A stretch of DNA of 31,199 nt from Solimonas sp041612095 (GTDB taxonomy: Bacteria; Pseudomonadota; Gammaproteobacteria; Nevskiales; Nevskiaceae). A model generated the notes under the pieces. That model did not search any database. It was given only the letters and a program-made list of their open reading frames with translations, and was not told the DNA's origin. The stretch covers positions 1 through 31,199 of the forward strand of contig JBFJJW010000011.1 of assembly GCA_041612095.1 (NCBI GenBank). Reading direction: 5' to 3'. Positions within the stretch are counted from its first letter, which is position 1, and the number at the start of each line of letters is the position of its first letter. The position numbers and the translations under genes were made by a program. Shown here in pieces: positions 7,791 through 16,442 of the stretch.

Positions 7791-10700
7791 TTACAGGGAC
7801 GCGGGATGCGTGGCCTCGGCGACGCCGGTGGCGCGGATCGTATGCATCGGTGGCGGCAGCAGCTTGTACATCACCGGTGTCACCAGGCGCCCGATCAGCG
7901 TGGAGGTGATCAGGCCGCCGATGATGACCCAGGCCATCGGCGAGTACAGCGGCGAGTTCTGCACCGCCAGCGGCATCAGGCCGCCGATGGCGGTGACCGA
8001 CGTCAGCAGGATCGGCAGGAAGCGGATTTCGCCGGCTTCGGCAATCGCGTCGTCCAGAGGCCGGCCCATGGCGCGCAGCTGATTGGTGAAGTCCACCAGC
8101 AGGATCGAGTTCTTGATCTCGATGCCGATCAGCGCGATGAAGCCGATCATCGCGGTGAAGCTCAGGCTGAACCCGGCGATGAACAGCATCAGGATGCCGC
8201 CCATGACGCCGAGCGGAATCACGGTGGCGACAATCAGTGTCGATTTGAAGCTGCCGAATTCCAGCACCAGCACCGCGAGTATGCCGAACAGTGCGATCAG
8301 GATGGCTGCGCCAAAGCCAGCGAAACTGTCGGCGCGGCTCTGAACTTCACCGCCGGCGGAATAGCGATAACCGGTGGGCCAGTCGCGTTGTTCCAGCTGA
8401 CGCAGGATATCGAGCGTGACCTGCTCGGTGTTGTGACCGGTTTCGGTGTACGCGGTAATGGCCACCGCGCGCTCGCGATCGCGCCGGTAGATGCGCGACT
8501 GCGATTCCGTCAACGCCAAGCGGGTAACTTGTGCCAGCGGCACCTGACCGCCCGCCTGGGTGCCGACGTGCAGGCCCTCCAGTGCGGCCAGCGTGGCGCT
8601 GCCGGCCAGCGGCGCACGCAGGACGATCGGGTAGCTGTCGCCGTCCTGCTCGCGGAACTCACCGGCGGGGAGTCCGGCGACTGCGAGGCGCACGGTCTGA
8701 TCCAGTTCCAGCGGCGGAATGCCGAGCAGGCCAGCCTTGGTGCGATCCACATTCAGATCAAGATCAATGCGCGAGCGACGGCTCGGGTTCACCACATCGC
8801 GCGTGCCCACAGTGTCGCGGATCAGCAGCTCGACCTCGGCTGCCAAGGTACGCAGTTGGTCCAGGTCAGGACCGATGACACGGATCGCAATGGGTGCCTC
8901 GATCGGCGGACCGTTTTCGAACTGCTTCACCAGAATGTCGGCACCGGGAATGCTGTCGAACTCTGCGCGCAGCTTGTCCAGCAGCGAGGGGGTCGTCTGC
9001 GGATCGTAGTAGTCGAGCTGGACGAAGATCTCCGCGTAATTGGACGCGTACTCGCGCTGAAAGATGTTGTAGTAGATGCGTGGATTGCCGCGGCCGAGGT
9101 TGGCAAACCGGTGCTGGACCTGTGGCGTCTTCGCCAGCACGCCGTCGACCTGTGTCAGGACCTGGTCGGTCTGCGCGAGGCTGGCGCCATCGGGTAGGCT
9201 GATCTGTATCAGGAATTGCGGTGTGTCCGCCTTGGGAAACAGGCTCATGCCGATCATCGGCACCAGCCCCAGGGTGGCGACGACCAGCAGCGACGACAGC
9301 CCGAGGGTGGCTTTTGGCCTTGCCAGGGCGCGCCGCAGCAGGGGTGAATAGATGCGATGTATCCAGCCCATCAGCCAACGCAGCACGCGGTTGCCCTCGT
9401 GCGACTCATCCCGCGGCAATACGCGTGAAGCCAGAAATGGAATGATGGTGAGCGATACAAACAGTGAGGCCACGACCGTGAACACCACCGCGAGCGGGAG
9501 TGAACGCACGAACTTGCCGGCGTTGCCGGGTAGCGACAGCAGCGGCAGGAACGCAAACAGCAGCGTTGCGGTACAGCCCAATACCGCCAGTGCGATCTGA
9601 CGTGTCGCCAGAATGGCGGCTTCATCAGGCGAGCGGCCGCCGCGTAGAAAGCGCGAGATGTTCTCGGTGACGACGATCGAGTCATCGACCAGCAGGCCCA
9701 GCGCGACGACGAACCCGGCTATCGACATCTGATTCAGCGAGAAGCCAGTGAAGTACAGCGCCGCCAGGCCCATGGCCAGCGAAAGCGGAATCGACACCAT
9801 GACGATGCCGGCGGCGCGCAGGCCCAGCGGCAGCAGGGTGATGGACACCAGCACGATGGCGATCGCAAAGTCCGCGCCCAGCCGCTTTAGGCGCTTGTCG
9901 ACGTTGCGCGACTGATCGAAGCCGCGCTCCAGTTGGATGTCCGCCGGCAGCTGCGGCTCCAGTTCGTCCAGCGCGCCGTAGATGGCGTCGCGGGTGACGA
10001 AGATGTTCTGCCCGCCCTTCTGATTCGCGGTGATGTAGACCGCGCGCTTGCCATCGAGGCGTGCCAGATGGCGCTCAGGCCCTTGTGCCCAACGCACATC
10101 CGCAACGTCGCGTACCCGCACCAGACGCGCGCCGTCACCGATGATCACCGTGTCCAGAACCTGTTGAGGTGAGTCGTAGCTGCCGCTGGTCTTGATGTTG
10201 AAGCGGCGCGCACCGACTTCCACGGCGCCGCCCGGCACATTGGTGTTGGCCGCGTTGACCGCTGCCAGCACCTGCGTGGCCCGGAGATTCAGTTCGGCCA
10301 GGCGCTTGAGGTCCAGTTCCACGCGCAGCTCGCGCTCCGGATAGGCCCAGATCTCGGATTCCAGTACGCCCGGCAGGCGCTCGAAATGGTCCTTGACCGC
10401 CTCCGCCCAGTCTTCCAGCGCGTTCCACGATGCGGTGTCCGAAGTCAGCGCAACCTGCACGATGTTGACGGTGCCCGGATTGATCTTCTGCACTTCCACG
10501 CGCGTCAGACCCGTCGGAAGCTTGAGCGCGTTCAACTCGCGTGTGAGTTCGTCGTACTTCTTTTCGGTGTCGACGAAAGCCTCGAACTCAACGCGAACAA
10601 TGCCGACGCTGTCATCCGAGGTGGAGACGATCTCCTTGACGTCGTCGAGGCTGTGAATCGCGTCCTCGATCGGTTCGACCACCTGGCGTTCGATCTCCAG

Positions 10701-10868
10701 CGGATCGGCGCCTGGGTACACGGTGATGATCGAGAACGCCGAGATCGGGAAGTAGGGGTCTTCGGTACGCGGGATGTCGCGCCAGGCCATGAAGCCCAGC
10801 GCCAGCAGCATCAGGAACAGCACCGCCATGAACGGCACGTTGCGGACGGAGAACTCGGAAATGCGCAT
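7791..10868 (-). CDS. RND efflux pump, inner-membrane permease (AcrB/MexB superfamily)
   Basis: Proton-driven inner-membrane pump of a tripartite efflux system, 1025 residues, the normal length. The layout is classic: first membrane helix at 11-29, a large periplasmic loop, helices at about 335-480, a second periplasmic loop (about 545-850), and helices at about 855-1000. Proton-relay residues are visible: D395 and D396 in GLLVDDSIVVTENI, and K919 in GIEIKNSILLVDF. The start is ATG at 10868 with GGAG at normal spacing, 21 bp after the adaptor gene. The N-terminus (WRDIPRTEDPYFP) places it with the less-studied hydrophobe/amphiphile branch rather than AcrB proper; the substrate is unknown. It is the last gene of the tetR-led operon and is followed by a terminator. 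Confidence 0.95.
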   Translation of the reverse strand: MRISEFSVRNVPFMAVLFLMLLALGFMAWRDIPRTEDPYFPISAFSIITVYPGADPLEIERQVVEPIEDAIHSLDDVKEIVSTSDDSVGIVRVEFEAFVDTEKKYDELTRELNALKLPTGLTRVEVQKINPGTVNIVQVALTSDTASWNALEDWAEAVKDHFERLPGVLESEIWAYPERELRVELDLKRLAELNLRATQVLAAVNAANTNVPGGAVEVGARRFNIKTSGSYDSPQQVLDTVIIGDGARLVRVRDVADVRWAQGPERHLARLDGKRAVYITANQKGGQNIFVTRDAIYGALDELEPQLPADIQLERGFDQSRNVDKRLKRLGADFAIAIVLVSITLLPLGLRAAGIVMVSIPLSLAMGLAALYFTGFSLNQMSIAGFVVALGLLVDDSIVVTENISRFLRGGRSPDEAAILATRQIALAVLGCTATLLFAFLPLLSLPGNAGKFVRSLPLAVVFTVVASLFVSLTIIPFLASRVLPRDESHEGNRVLRWLMGWIHRIYSPLLRRALARPKATLGLSSLLVVATLGLVPMIGMSLFPKADTPQFLIQISLPDGASLAQTDQVLTQVDGVLAKTPQVQHRFANLGRGNPRIYYNIFQREYASNYAEIFVQLDYYDPQTTPSLLDKLRAEFDSIPGADILVKQFENGPPIEAPIAIRVIGPDLDQLRTLAAEVELLIRDTVGTRDVVNPSRRSRIDLDLNVDRTKAGLLGIPPLELDQTVRLAVAGLPAGEFREQDGDSYPIVLRAPLAGSATLAALEGLHVGTQAGGQVPLAQVTRLALTESQSRIYRRDRERAVAITAYTETGHNTEQVTLDILRQLEQRDWPTGYRYSAGGEVQSRADSFAGFGAAILIALFGILAVLVLEFGSFKSTLIVATVIPLGVMGGILMLFIAGFSLSFTAMIGFIALIGIEIKNSILLVDFTNQLRAMGRPLDDAIAEAGEIRFLPILLTSVTAIGGLMPLAVQNSPLYSPMAWVIIGGLITSTLIGRLVTPVMYKLLPPPMHTIRATGVAEATHPASL

Positions 10869-10889
10869 GGGCTGACTCCGGCTCGCGCC

Positions 10890-11948
10890 TTATTCGACGA
10901 TGCGCACGGCGTCGCCGTCGTGCAGATAGGGCGCACCCTCGGCCACGACGACGCTGCCGGACGGCAACGGCGTGCTCAGCGCCGCGCGTTGCTCGGTGAT
11001 GAACGCTACCGCCACCTGCTGCCCCCGTACCTTGCCGGTGGCCGTGTCGTACAGGAACACCAGCATCGACGATGCATTGCCCTCGACCAGCGCGCTGAGC
11101 GGTATGTAGTCCAGGCGCGCATCGCCGGCGCTGGAGGCTGCGATCTCGGCGCGACCGATCAGGCCCGAAGCCAACGTCGCTTCTCCGGTTTCGAGTTCCA
11201 GTTCCAGCGGGAAGGTGCCGCTGCGCGGATCGGCTGCCTCACCTCGTTCGATGACATGTGCGGCAAAGCTGCGACCGGGAAAGGCGTCGAACGTCACGGT
11301 CGCGGTATCGCCCAGGGCAACGTGCACGAAGTCGCGATCGGGCAGGCCGAGCTTCAGGGTAAAGCCACCGGCTCCGCGGCTGACCATCAGCACCGGCTGC
11401 CCGGCGGAAACCAGCTCGCGCGGCTCGGCCATGCGACGCAGCACGCGGCCATCGGCGGGGGCCGTGATGGCCGCGTAGCGGCGGTTGAACTCGGCGGCAC
11501 TGAGCTGGGCGCGCGCTACTTCGGCGGCGGTTCCAAGATCGTCCAGTTGTTCCTGGGTGATGACGTCGTCCTTGAACAGCTGCTGGCCGCGCTGCAGATC
11601 GCGACCTGCCTTGTCATGCGCGGCGCGCGCCTGGGCCACGCCGGCATCGATCTCAGCCGTTTCCAGCCGTGCCAGCAGCTGGCCGGCCTTCACCGCTGCA
11701 CCTTCGCGCACCGTGATCTCGCGGATCAGACCGCCGAGCTTGAACGACAGCTTGGCCTCGTCGCGGGCAGCGACGACGCCACTGGCGACGACGGGCGGCA
11801 ACGCAGGCCCCTGCTCCACCTTGGCCAAGCGTACCGGTCGCAGCAGGGGGGGCTCGGCGTCCGGCGCCGGTGACGCGGAGGGACCGCAGGCCGCCAGCAG
11901 CATGGCGGCGACCAGCAGGGCGGTGGCGGGCAGGTTCAATGGGGTCAT
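10890..11948 (-). CDS. RND efflux periplasmic adaptor lipoprotein (HlyD/AcrA-like)
   Basis: Membrane fusion protein that bridges the RND pump and the outer-membrane channel. The 352-residue product starts with a lipoprotein signal ending in the lipobox LAAC (C21), so it is lipid-anchored in the periplasmic leaflet. A biotinyl-lipoyl-like half (KLGGLIREITVREGAAVKAG) precedes an alpha-helical hairpin (about 95-145) and is completed after it (YAAITAPADGRVLRR). Beta-barrel and membrane-proximal domains follow. The gene begins 6 bp after the channel gene and ends 21 bp before the pump gene. Length and order fit the family, and I see no damage. Confidence 0.93.
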   Translation of the reverse strand: MTPLNLPATALLVAAMLLAACGPSASPAPDAEPPLLRPVRLAKVEQGPALPPVVASGVVAARDEAKLSFKLGGLIREITVREGAAVKAGQLLARLETAEIDAGVAQARAAHDKAGRDLQRGQQLFKDDVITQEQLDDLGTAAEVARAQLSAAEFNRRYAAITAPADGRVLRRMAEPRELVSAGQPVLMVSRGAGGFTLKLGLPDRDFVHVALGDTATVTFDAFPGRSFAAHVIERGEAADPRSGTFPLELELETGEATLASGLIGRAEIAASSAGDARLDYIPLSALVEGNASSMLVFLYDTATGKVRGQQVAVAFITEQRAALSTPLPSGSVVVAEGAPYLHDGDAVRIVE

Positions 11949-11954
11949 CGGGCG

Positions 11955-13355
11955 TTACTCCGCCAGTGCAGGGGCAGACAGGGGAAAGGTGGCCGTCGCC
12001 AGCTCAAGCTCCGCGGCGCGATCCAATGCGGCACAGCGCGCGATGGCGAGATTCAGGCGGGCCTCGGTGAGGGCGCGTTCAGCATCCAGGAACTCGATCT
12101 GCGAGAGGCTGGCGGCTTCGCGCTTGCGTTCGGCAATGCGGAAGCCCTCATCGCTGGCGGCCAGCCGCGCGTCAGCGGCGCTGATGGCGCGCAGGGCGGT
12201 CTCCAGATCCTCGCGGGCGGCACTGCGTGCCAGGTTCAGCCGGCGCTCGAGATCGTCGCGCTCGGCGCGCAGCTGCGCAGTCTCGGCGATGGCCTTGCGG
12301 CGCAGTGCGCCGCGCGCGCCGAAATCGAATAGCGACCAGCGCAGTACCAGTGAAACCGTGCTGAAGTCGTGCTCGCTGTCGAAGTCGTATTCGGTGCCCT
12401 GAACGCCGTAGTCGCCGACCAGAGCGATCGTCGGCAGCAGCGCCGCCGTCGCGGCACGCTGGGCGGCCGTGCGCGCGTCGATTCCGGCGTCGATCTGGCG
12501 CAGTTCCGGGCGCGTCACGCCACTGGCAGGTGCCGGCTGCGGTGGCAGCTGCAGGGTCTCCGGCGCCGGCAGCTCGATCGGAGCCTGATCATCGGCGTCG
12601 CGCAGCACGTTCAGCAGGCGCCGCGCCTGTGCGGCCTGCGCGCGCGCGGCATCGAGCCTTTGCACCACGGCGAGACGCTCGGCTTCGGCACGCAGTACCC
12701 GATCACGGGTGGCCTTGCCCGCGTCTACCAGCGCCTGCGACACCCGCACGTTTTCGGTCAGCAGTCGCTCGCTGGCTTCGAGGATGTGGACCGCTGCGGC
12801 CGCCTGGGTGGCGCCGTAGTAGGCGCGCTTGAGTTCGCGCACCAGCACCCGCGCATAGGCCTCACGTCCGGCTTCGGTACTTTTCCACAGCGACGCCTGG
12901 GCACTGGCCCGGGCCCAGGCCGCCGGCGCGAACAGCGGAGCGGTCAGGCTCAGCTTGGTTTCCTGCTCCCTCTCGCGCAGCAGCGCGATGGACTGGTTCT
13001 CTATGGTCGGGAACTGCGGCGCTTCACCGCGCTCGACCAGGAACCGGTTGAGCGTGCCGTAGACGCCATTGAGCAGATCGCCCGCCGGGAAGTCGATGGT
13101 GCGGCCGCCCTCGGAGCGGCTGTAACGCGCGGCCAGCGCCAGTTCCGGCAGACGCTGTGCGCGGGCCGCCTCGGCATCGGCAGCGGCTGCGGCAACCGCA
13201 TGCGCGCGTGCGCGCAGGCCGGGGTTGTCCGCCAGCGCCTCGGCGATGTACTGGTCGAGCTGGGCATCGGCTGCGGACACCGGCGACACGGCAAACAGCT
13301 GTGTCACCAGCATCAGCGCGGGTAGCAGCATGGGGGGCCGAACACACAGGTTCAT
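11955..13355 (-). CDS. Outer membrane efflux channel, TolC family
   Basis: Outer-membrane exit duct of the tripartite pump, 466 residues. It has a signal peptide (MNLCVRPPMLLPALMLVTQLF, cleavage near VSAAD). Two repeated OEP halves rich in Ala, Arg, Glu and Leu follow, forming long coiled-coil helices, as in the segment with ARAHAVAAAAADAEAARAQR near residue 50 and its counterpart late in the protein. The start is ATG at 13355, which overlaps the tetR stop in an ATGA junction and has GGAG eight bases upstream. The frame stays open upstream to 14027, but that part runs through tetR in the wrong frame. The adaptor gene begins 6 bp after the stop. Confidence 0.92.
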   Translation of the reverse strand: MNLCVRPPMLLPALMLVTQLFAVSPVSAADAQLDQYIAEALADNPGLRARAHAVAAAAADAEAARAQRLPELALAARYSRSEGGRTIDFPAGDLLNGVYGTLNRFLVERGEAPQFPTIENQSIALLREREQETKLSLTAPLFAPAAWARASAQASLWKSTEAGREAYARVLVRELKRAYYGATQAAAAVHILEASERLLTENVRVSQALVDAGKATRDRVLRAEAERLAVVQRLDAARAQAAQARRLLNVLRDADDQAPIELPAPETLQLPPQPAPASGVTRPELRQIDAGIDARTAAQRAATAALLPTIALVGDYGVQGTEYDFDSEHDFSTVSLVLRWSLFDFGARGALRRKAIAETAQLRAERDDLERRLNLARSAAREDLETALRAISAADARLAASDEGFRIAERKREAASLSQIEFLDAERALTEARLNLAIARCAALDRAAELELATATFPLSAPALAE

Positions 13356-14017
13356 CGGCGGCTCCGGGAAGGGGTAGGAGGAGGGGCAAGACCGCGCAGG
13401 CCGAGTTGCAGCGCCGCCTCGGTAAAGGTGCTCTGCTTGACGCCGACGTCCGCCAGGAAGTTGGCCTTGGTGGTTGCCAGCTGGATCGTGCCGTGGGTGA
13501 ACCCCCACAGGCTCAGGGCGACCAGCAGGGGATCGCCGATGTCCTTGCGGATGCTGCCATCGCGTTGACCCAGTTGCAGCGCCGCAATCGTGACCCCGTG
13601 CACCGCCTTGCCGGCCTCCAGCGCTTCGCGTTCGACGCTGTCGGCGGCGACGTCGCCGGGCTGATGCGCCTCGAGATGCGAGAGGGCGACGAAGTGCCCG
13701 GGGCACTCGCGTGCAAAGCGCACGTACTCGCGGCCGATCGCCAGCACGCGGTCGTAGCCGGTCTCGGCGCCTTCGGCTACGGTGATGAAGCGCCGGCGCA
13801 GCTGCTGCAGGGCGCGCACGCAGATCGCAAAGTAGAGATCTTCCTTGTTGCGGAAGTACAGATAGACCAGCGCACGCGAGATGCGCGCCTGCCTGGCGAC
13901 GTCTTCCATCTTCGCCGCGCCATAGCCCTGGCGCATGAACACGACCTCGGCTGCGTCGACGATCTCCTCGCGACGCTGCTCCTTTTCTGCTCGGCGGCGG
14001 ACCTTGCTGCGGTTCAT
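13352..14017 (-). CDS. TetR/AcrR-family transcriptional repressor of the efflux operon
   Basis: DNA-binding regulator and first gene of the efflux operon. From ATG at 14017 it has 221 residues. The N-terminal helix-turn-helix (about residues 15-62) shows the family pattern: EIVDAAEVVFMRQGYGAAKM, then VARQARISRALVYLYFRNKE. The C-terminal ligand-binding half is variable. An earlier GTG at 14038 is in frame, but it would place the start inside the palindromic operator at 14030-14048, so the ATG is preferred. The stop overlaps the channel start by four bases. Self-repression together with the efflux genes is the expected mode, relieved when a pump substrate binds. The inducer is unknown. Confidence 0.9.
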   Translation of the reverse strand: MNRSKVRRRAEKEQRREEIVDAAEVVFMRQGYGAAKMEDVARQARISRALVYLYFRNKEDLYFAICVRALQQLRRRFITVAEGAETGYDRVLAIGREYVRFARECPGHFVALSHLEAHQPGDVAADSVEREALEAGKAVHGVTIAALQLGQRDGSIRKDIGDPLLVALSLWGFTHGTIQLATTKANFLADVGVKQSTFTEAALQLGLRGLAPPPTPSRSRR

Positions 14018-14029
14018 GGCGCGACACTC

Positions 14030-14048
14030 TACTGACACGATGTCAGTA
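14030..14048. promoter_or_regulatory. Palindromic operator, probable TetR binding site
   Basis: TACTGACA CGA TGTCAGTA is a perfect inverted repeat of 8-bp arms around a 3-bp centre, ending 13 bases before the tetR ATG. A weaker dyad, TGTC AAATA GACA (14059-14071), lies about 26 bases further upstream, and a TTGACG-like -35 sits beyond it on the minus strand. Size, symmetry and location fit autoregulation by the TetR protein. The site lies between divergent genes, so the 2-oxoacid dehydrogenase operon could also be affected. Confidence 0.65.
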
Positions 14049-14089
14049 ATTCAACAGATGTCAAATAGACAGTCTCGAACCTCGTCAAG

Positions 14090-14105
14090 TGCGGGTTTTC
14101 CCGCA
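14090..14105. other. Short hairpin in the divergent tetR / 2-oxoacid dehydrogenase intergenic region
   Basis: TGCGGG (14090-14095) pairs with CCCGCA (14100-14105) around a TTTT loop. It lies about 60 bases upstream of the E1alpha start and would be in its leader RNA if transcription begins further upstream. No function is evident. Confidence 0.35.
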
Positions 14106-14164
14106 TGGACGGCGGCGGCTCAAGGGCGCAGCCTTGGAGCTCCAGCGAGAGGAGATGGACTTCA

Positions 14165-15424
14165 ATGACGAGGAAAAAGCGCCAGCAGAGCGCCGATACC
14201 CCGCCGCACCTGCAGTTGCATGTGCCTGAACCCGCGGCGCGGCCGGGGCAGGCGCCGGACTTCAGCAAGCTGGAGATTCCGCCAGCAGGGGTGCTGCCGC
14301 AGCCGCCGGTCGATGCGCCGGAACCGGAGTTGCGCGTGTTTCCGTTCGGCCTGATCCGCGTGCTCGATGACGCGCATCAGGCGGTCGGCGCCTGGGACCC
14401 GCAGCTGCCGGTGGCAACCCTGCGCGAGGGCTTGCGGCACATGCTGCTGACCCGCACCTTCGATGACCGCATGCTGCGCGTGCAGCGTCAGGGCAAGACC
14501 TCGTTCTACATGAAGTCCACCGGCGAAGAGGCGGTTGCAGTCGCCCAGGCCTATGCACTGGACCCCAAGGACATGCTGTTTCCCAGCTACCGCCAGCAAG
14601 GGCTGCTGATTGCGCGCAACTGGCCGCTGCTGGACATGATGTGCCAGATCTTCAACAACAGCCGCGATCGGCTCAAGGGTCGGCAGCTGCCGATCATGTA
14701 CTCATCGAAGGAGGCCGGATTCTTCTCGATCTCCGGCAATCTCGGCACGCAGCTGCCGCAGGCGGTGGGCTGGGCCATGGCTTCGGCAATCCGCCACGAC
14801 ACGCGCATCGCCGCCGGCTGGATTGGCGATGGCACCACGGCCGAGGCCGACTTCCACTACGCGATGACGTTTGCCGCGGTGTATCAGGCGCCGGTCATTC
14901 TCAACGTGGTCAACAACCAGTGGGCGATCTCCTCGTTTCAGGGCTTTGCCGGCGGCGAGCGCGCGACCTTTGCGGCGCGGGCCATCGGCAGCGGCATTCC
15001 CGGGCTGCGCGTGGACGGCAACGACTTCCTTGCTGTGTACGCGGTGACACGCTGGGCGGCAGCGCGCGCGCGGCGCAATCTGGGGCCGACACTGATCGAA
15101 TTGTTCACCTATCGCGCCGCCGCACATTCCACCAGCGACGATCCGGCCGCCTACCGGCCCCAGGACGAAGGTGCGAAGTGGCCCCTGGGCGACCCGATCG
15201 AGCGTCTCAAGCAGCACCTGATCAAGCTCAAGGCCTGGGATGAAAAGCGCCACGCCGAGCTCACGAAGGAACTCGATGAGAAGGTCAAGGCGGATTTGAA
15301 GGAGGCCGAGAGCTACGGCACCCTGGGCAGTGTGCCGGTGGCGCCGGACAGCATGTTCGAGGATGTGTTCAAGGACATGCCCCCGCATCTAGAGCGGCAG
15401 CGCCGCGAACTGCTGGGGAACTGA
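14165..15424 (+). CDS. bkdA1: Branched-chain 2-oxoacid dehydrogenase E1 component, alpha subunit
   Basis: Thiamine-diphosphate enzyme that decarboxylates branched 2-oxoacids from Val, Leu and Ile and passes the acyl group to E2. From ATG at 14165 it has 419 residues, near Pseudomonas BkdA1 (410). The ThDP motif runs from GDGTTAEADF (221-230) to NN (250-251). The conserved loop HSTSDDP (H321 onward) matches the branched-chain type rather than pyruvate dehydrogenase, as does the long Pro-rich N-terminal extension. An upstream in-frame ATG at 14105 lacks a ribosome site, while AGAGGAGA at 14148-14155 serves 14165. E1beta begins 2 bp after the stop. It may also act on other 2-oxoacids. Confidence 0.92.
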   Translation: MTRKKRQQSADTPPHLQLHVPEPAARPGQAPDFSKLEIPPAGVLPQPPVDAPEPELRVFPFGLIRVLDDAHQAVGAWDPQLPVATLREGLRHMLLTRTFDDRMLRVQRQGKTSFYMKSTGEEAVAVAQAYALDPKDMLFPSYRQQGLLIARNWPLLDMMCQIFNNSRDRLKGRQLPIMYSSKEAGFFSISGNLGTQLPQAVGWAMASAIRHDTRIAAGWIGDGTTAEADFHYAMTFAAVYQAPVILNVVNNQWAISSFQGFAGGERATFAARAIGSGIPGLRVDGNDFLAVYAVTRWAAARARRNLGPTLIELFTYRAAAHSTSDDPAAYRPQDEGAKWPLGDPIERLKQHLIKLKAWDEKRHAELTKELDEKVKADLKEAESYGTLGSVPVAPDSMFEDVFKDMPPHLERQRRELLGN

Positions 15425-15426
15425 TC

Positions 15427-16440
15427 ATGGCCAGCATGAACATGATTCAGGCCATCAACTCGGCGATGGACGTGATGATGGCGCGCGACGACAGCGTCGT
15501 GATCTTCGGTGAGGATGTCGGCTACTTCGGGGGCGTGTTCCGTTGCACTGCGGGTCTGCAGAAGAAGTACGGCAAGACGCGGGTGTTCGATACGCCGATT
15601 GCCGAGGGCGGCATCCTCGGCACCGCGATCGGCATGGGCGTCTATGGCCTGCGTCCGGTCGCCGAGATCCAGTTCGCCGACTACATCTACCCCGCCTTCG
15701 ATCAGCTGGTTTCGGAGGCCGCGCGCCTGCGCTACCGCTCCGGCGGCGAGTTCTGGGCGCCGATCACGGTGCGCGCGCCGTGCGGCGGCGGCATCTTCGG
15801 CGGCCAGACGCATAGCCAAAGCCCCGAGGGCATCTTCACCCATGTCTGCGGCCTGAAGACGGTGATGCCGTCCAACCCCTATGACGCCAAGGGCCTGCTG
15901 ATTGCCGCGATCGAGGACGACGACCCGGTCATGTTCTTCGAGCCCAAGCGCATCTATAACGGCCCCTTCGACGGCCACCACGATCGCCCGCTGACGCCTT
16001 GGGCCAAGCATCCGGCCGGCGAGGTGCCCGAGGGCTACTACCGCATCGAACTGGGCAAGGCCGCGGTCGCGCGGCCGGGTACGCAGGCGACGGTGATCAC
16101 CTACGGCACGATGGTCCATGTGTGCCTGAAGGCCGTGGAGGAGTCCGGTGTCGATGCCGAGGTCATCGACCTGCGCACGCTGCTGCCGGTGGATCTGGAC
16201 TGCATCGTCGAGTCCGTGAGCCGCACTGGCCGCTGCGTCATCGTGCACGAGGCCACCCATACTGGCGGCTATGGGGCCGAGCTGTCCGCGCTGGTGCAGG
16301 AACACTGCTTCTGGCACCTGGAGGCGCCGATCGAGCGCGTCACCGGCTGGGATACGCCGTATCCGCATGCGCTGGAGTGGGCCTATTTCCCGGGGCCCGA
16401 CCGCGTGGCGAAGGCCTTGAAGCGCGTGATGGAGAGCTGA
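15427..16440 (+). CDS. bkdA2: Branched-chain 2-oxoacid dehydrogenase E1 component, beta subunit
   Basis: Partner of the alpha subunit in the alpha2beta2 E1 decarboxylase. At 337 residues it has the standard length (Pseudomonas BkdA2 is about 339). Family hallmarks include VVIFGEDVGYFGGVFRCT (ThDP-proximal Glu), the stretch FDTPIAEGGILGTAIGMG, and the C-terminal transketolase domain with TYGTMVHVCLKAVEESG and VIDLRTLLPVD. The start lies 2 bp past the alpha stop, and the E2 gene starts 2 bp past its own stop, so all three are tightly coupled. No frameshift or lost motif is seen. Confidence 0.93.
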   Translation: MASMNMIQAINSAMDVMMARDDSVVIFGEDVGYFGGVFRCTAGLQKKYGKTRVFDTPIAEGGILGTAIGMGVYGLRPVAEIQFADYIYPAFDQLVSEAARLRYRSGGEFWAPITVRAPCGGGIFGGQTHSQSPEGIFTHVCGLKTVMPSNPYDAKGLLIAAIEDDDPVMFFEPKRIYNGPFDGHHDRPLTPWAKHPAGEVPEGYYRIELGKAAVARPGTQATVITYGTMVHVCLKAVEESGVDAEVIDLRTLLPVDLDCIVESVSRTGRCVIVHEATHTGGYGAELSALVQEHCFWHLEAPIERVTGWDTPYPHALEWAYFPGPDRVAKALKRVMES

Positions 16441-16442
16441 CC

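Noticed and set aside
13356..14027. Upstream extension of the outer-membrane channel frame to 690 codons
   Set aside because: The extension runs through tetR in another frame and has no signal peptide. The true start at 13355 has a signal peptide, GGAG and an ATGA overlap with tetR.
14105..14164. Earlier ATG for E1alpha
   Set aside because: It lies at the end of a hairpin, has no ribosome site and adds 20 atypical residues; AGAGGAGA serves the ATG at 14165.
15313..16368. Minus-strand frame of 351 codons opposite E1beta
   Set aside because: It overlaps a fully recognisable E1beta and has low-complexity His/Arg/Asp-rich sequence.
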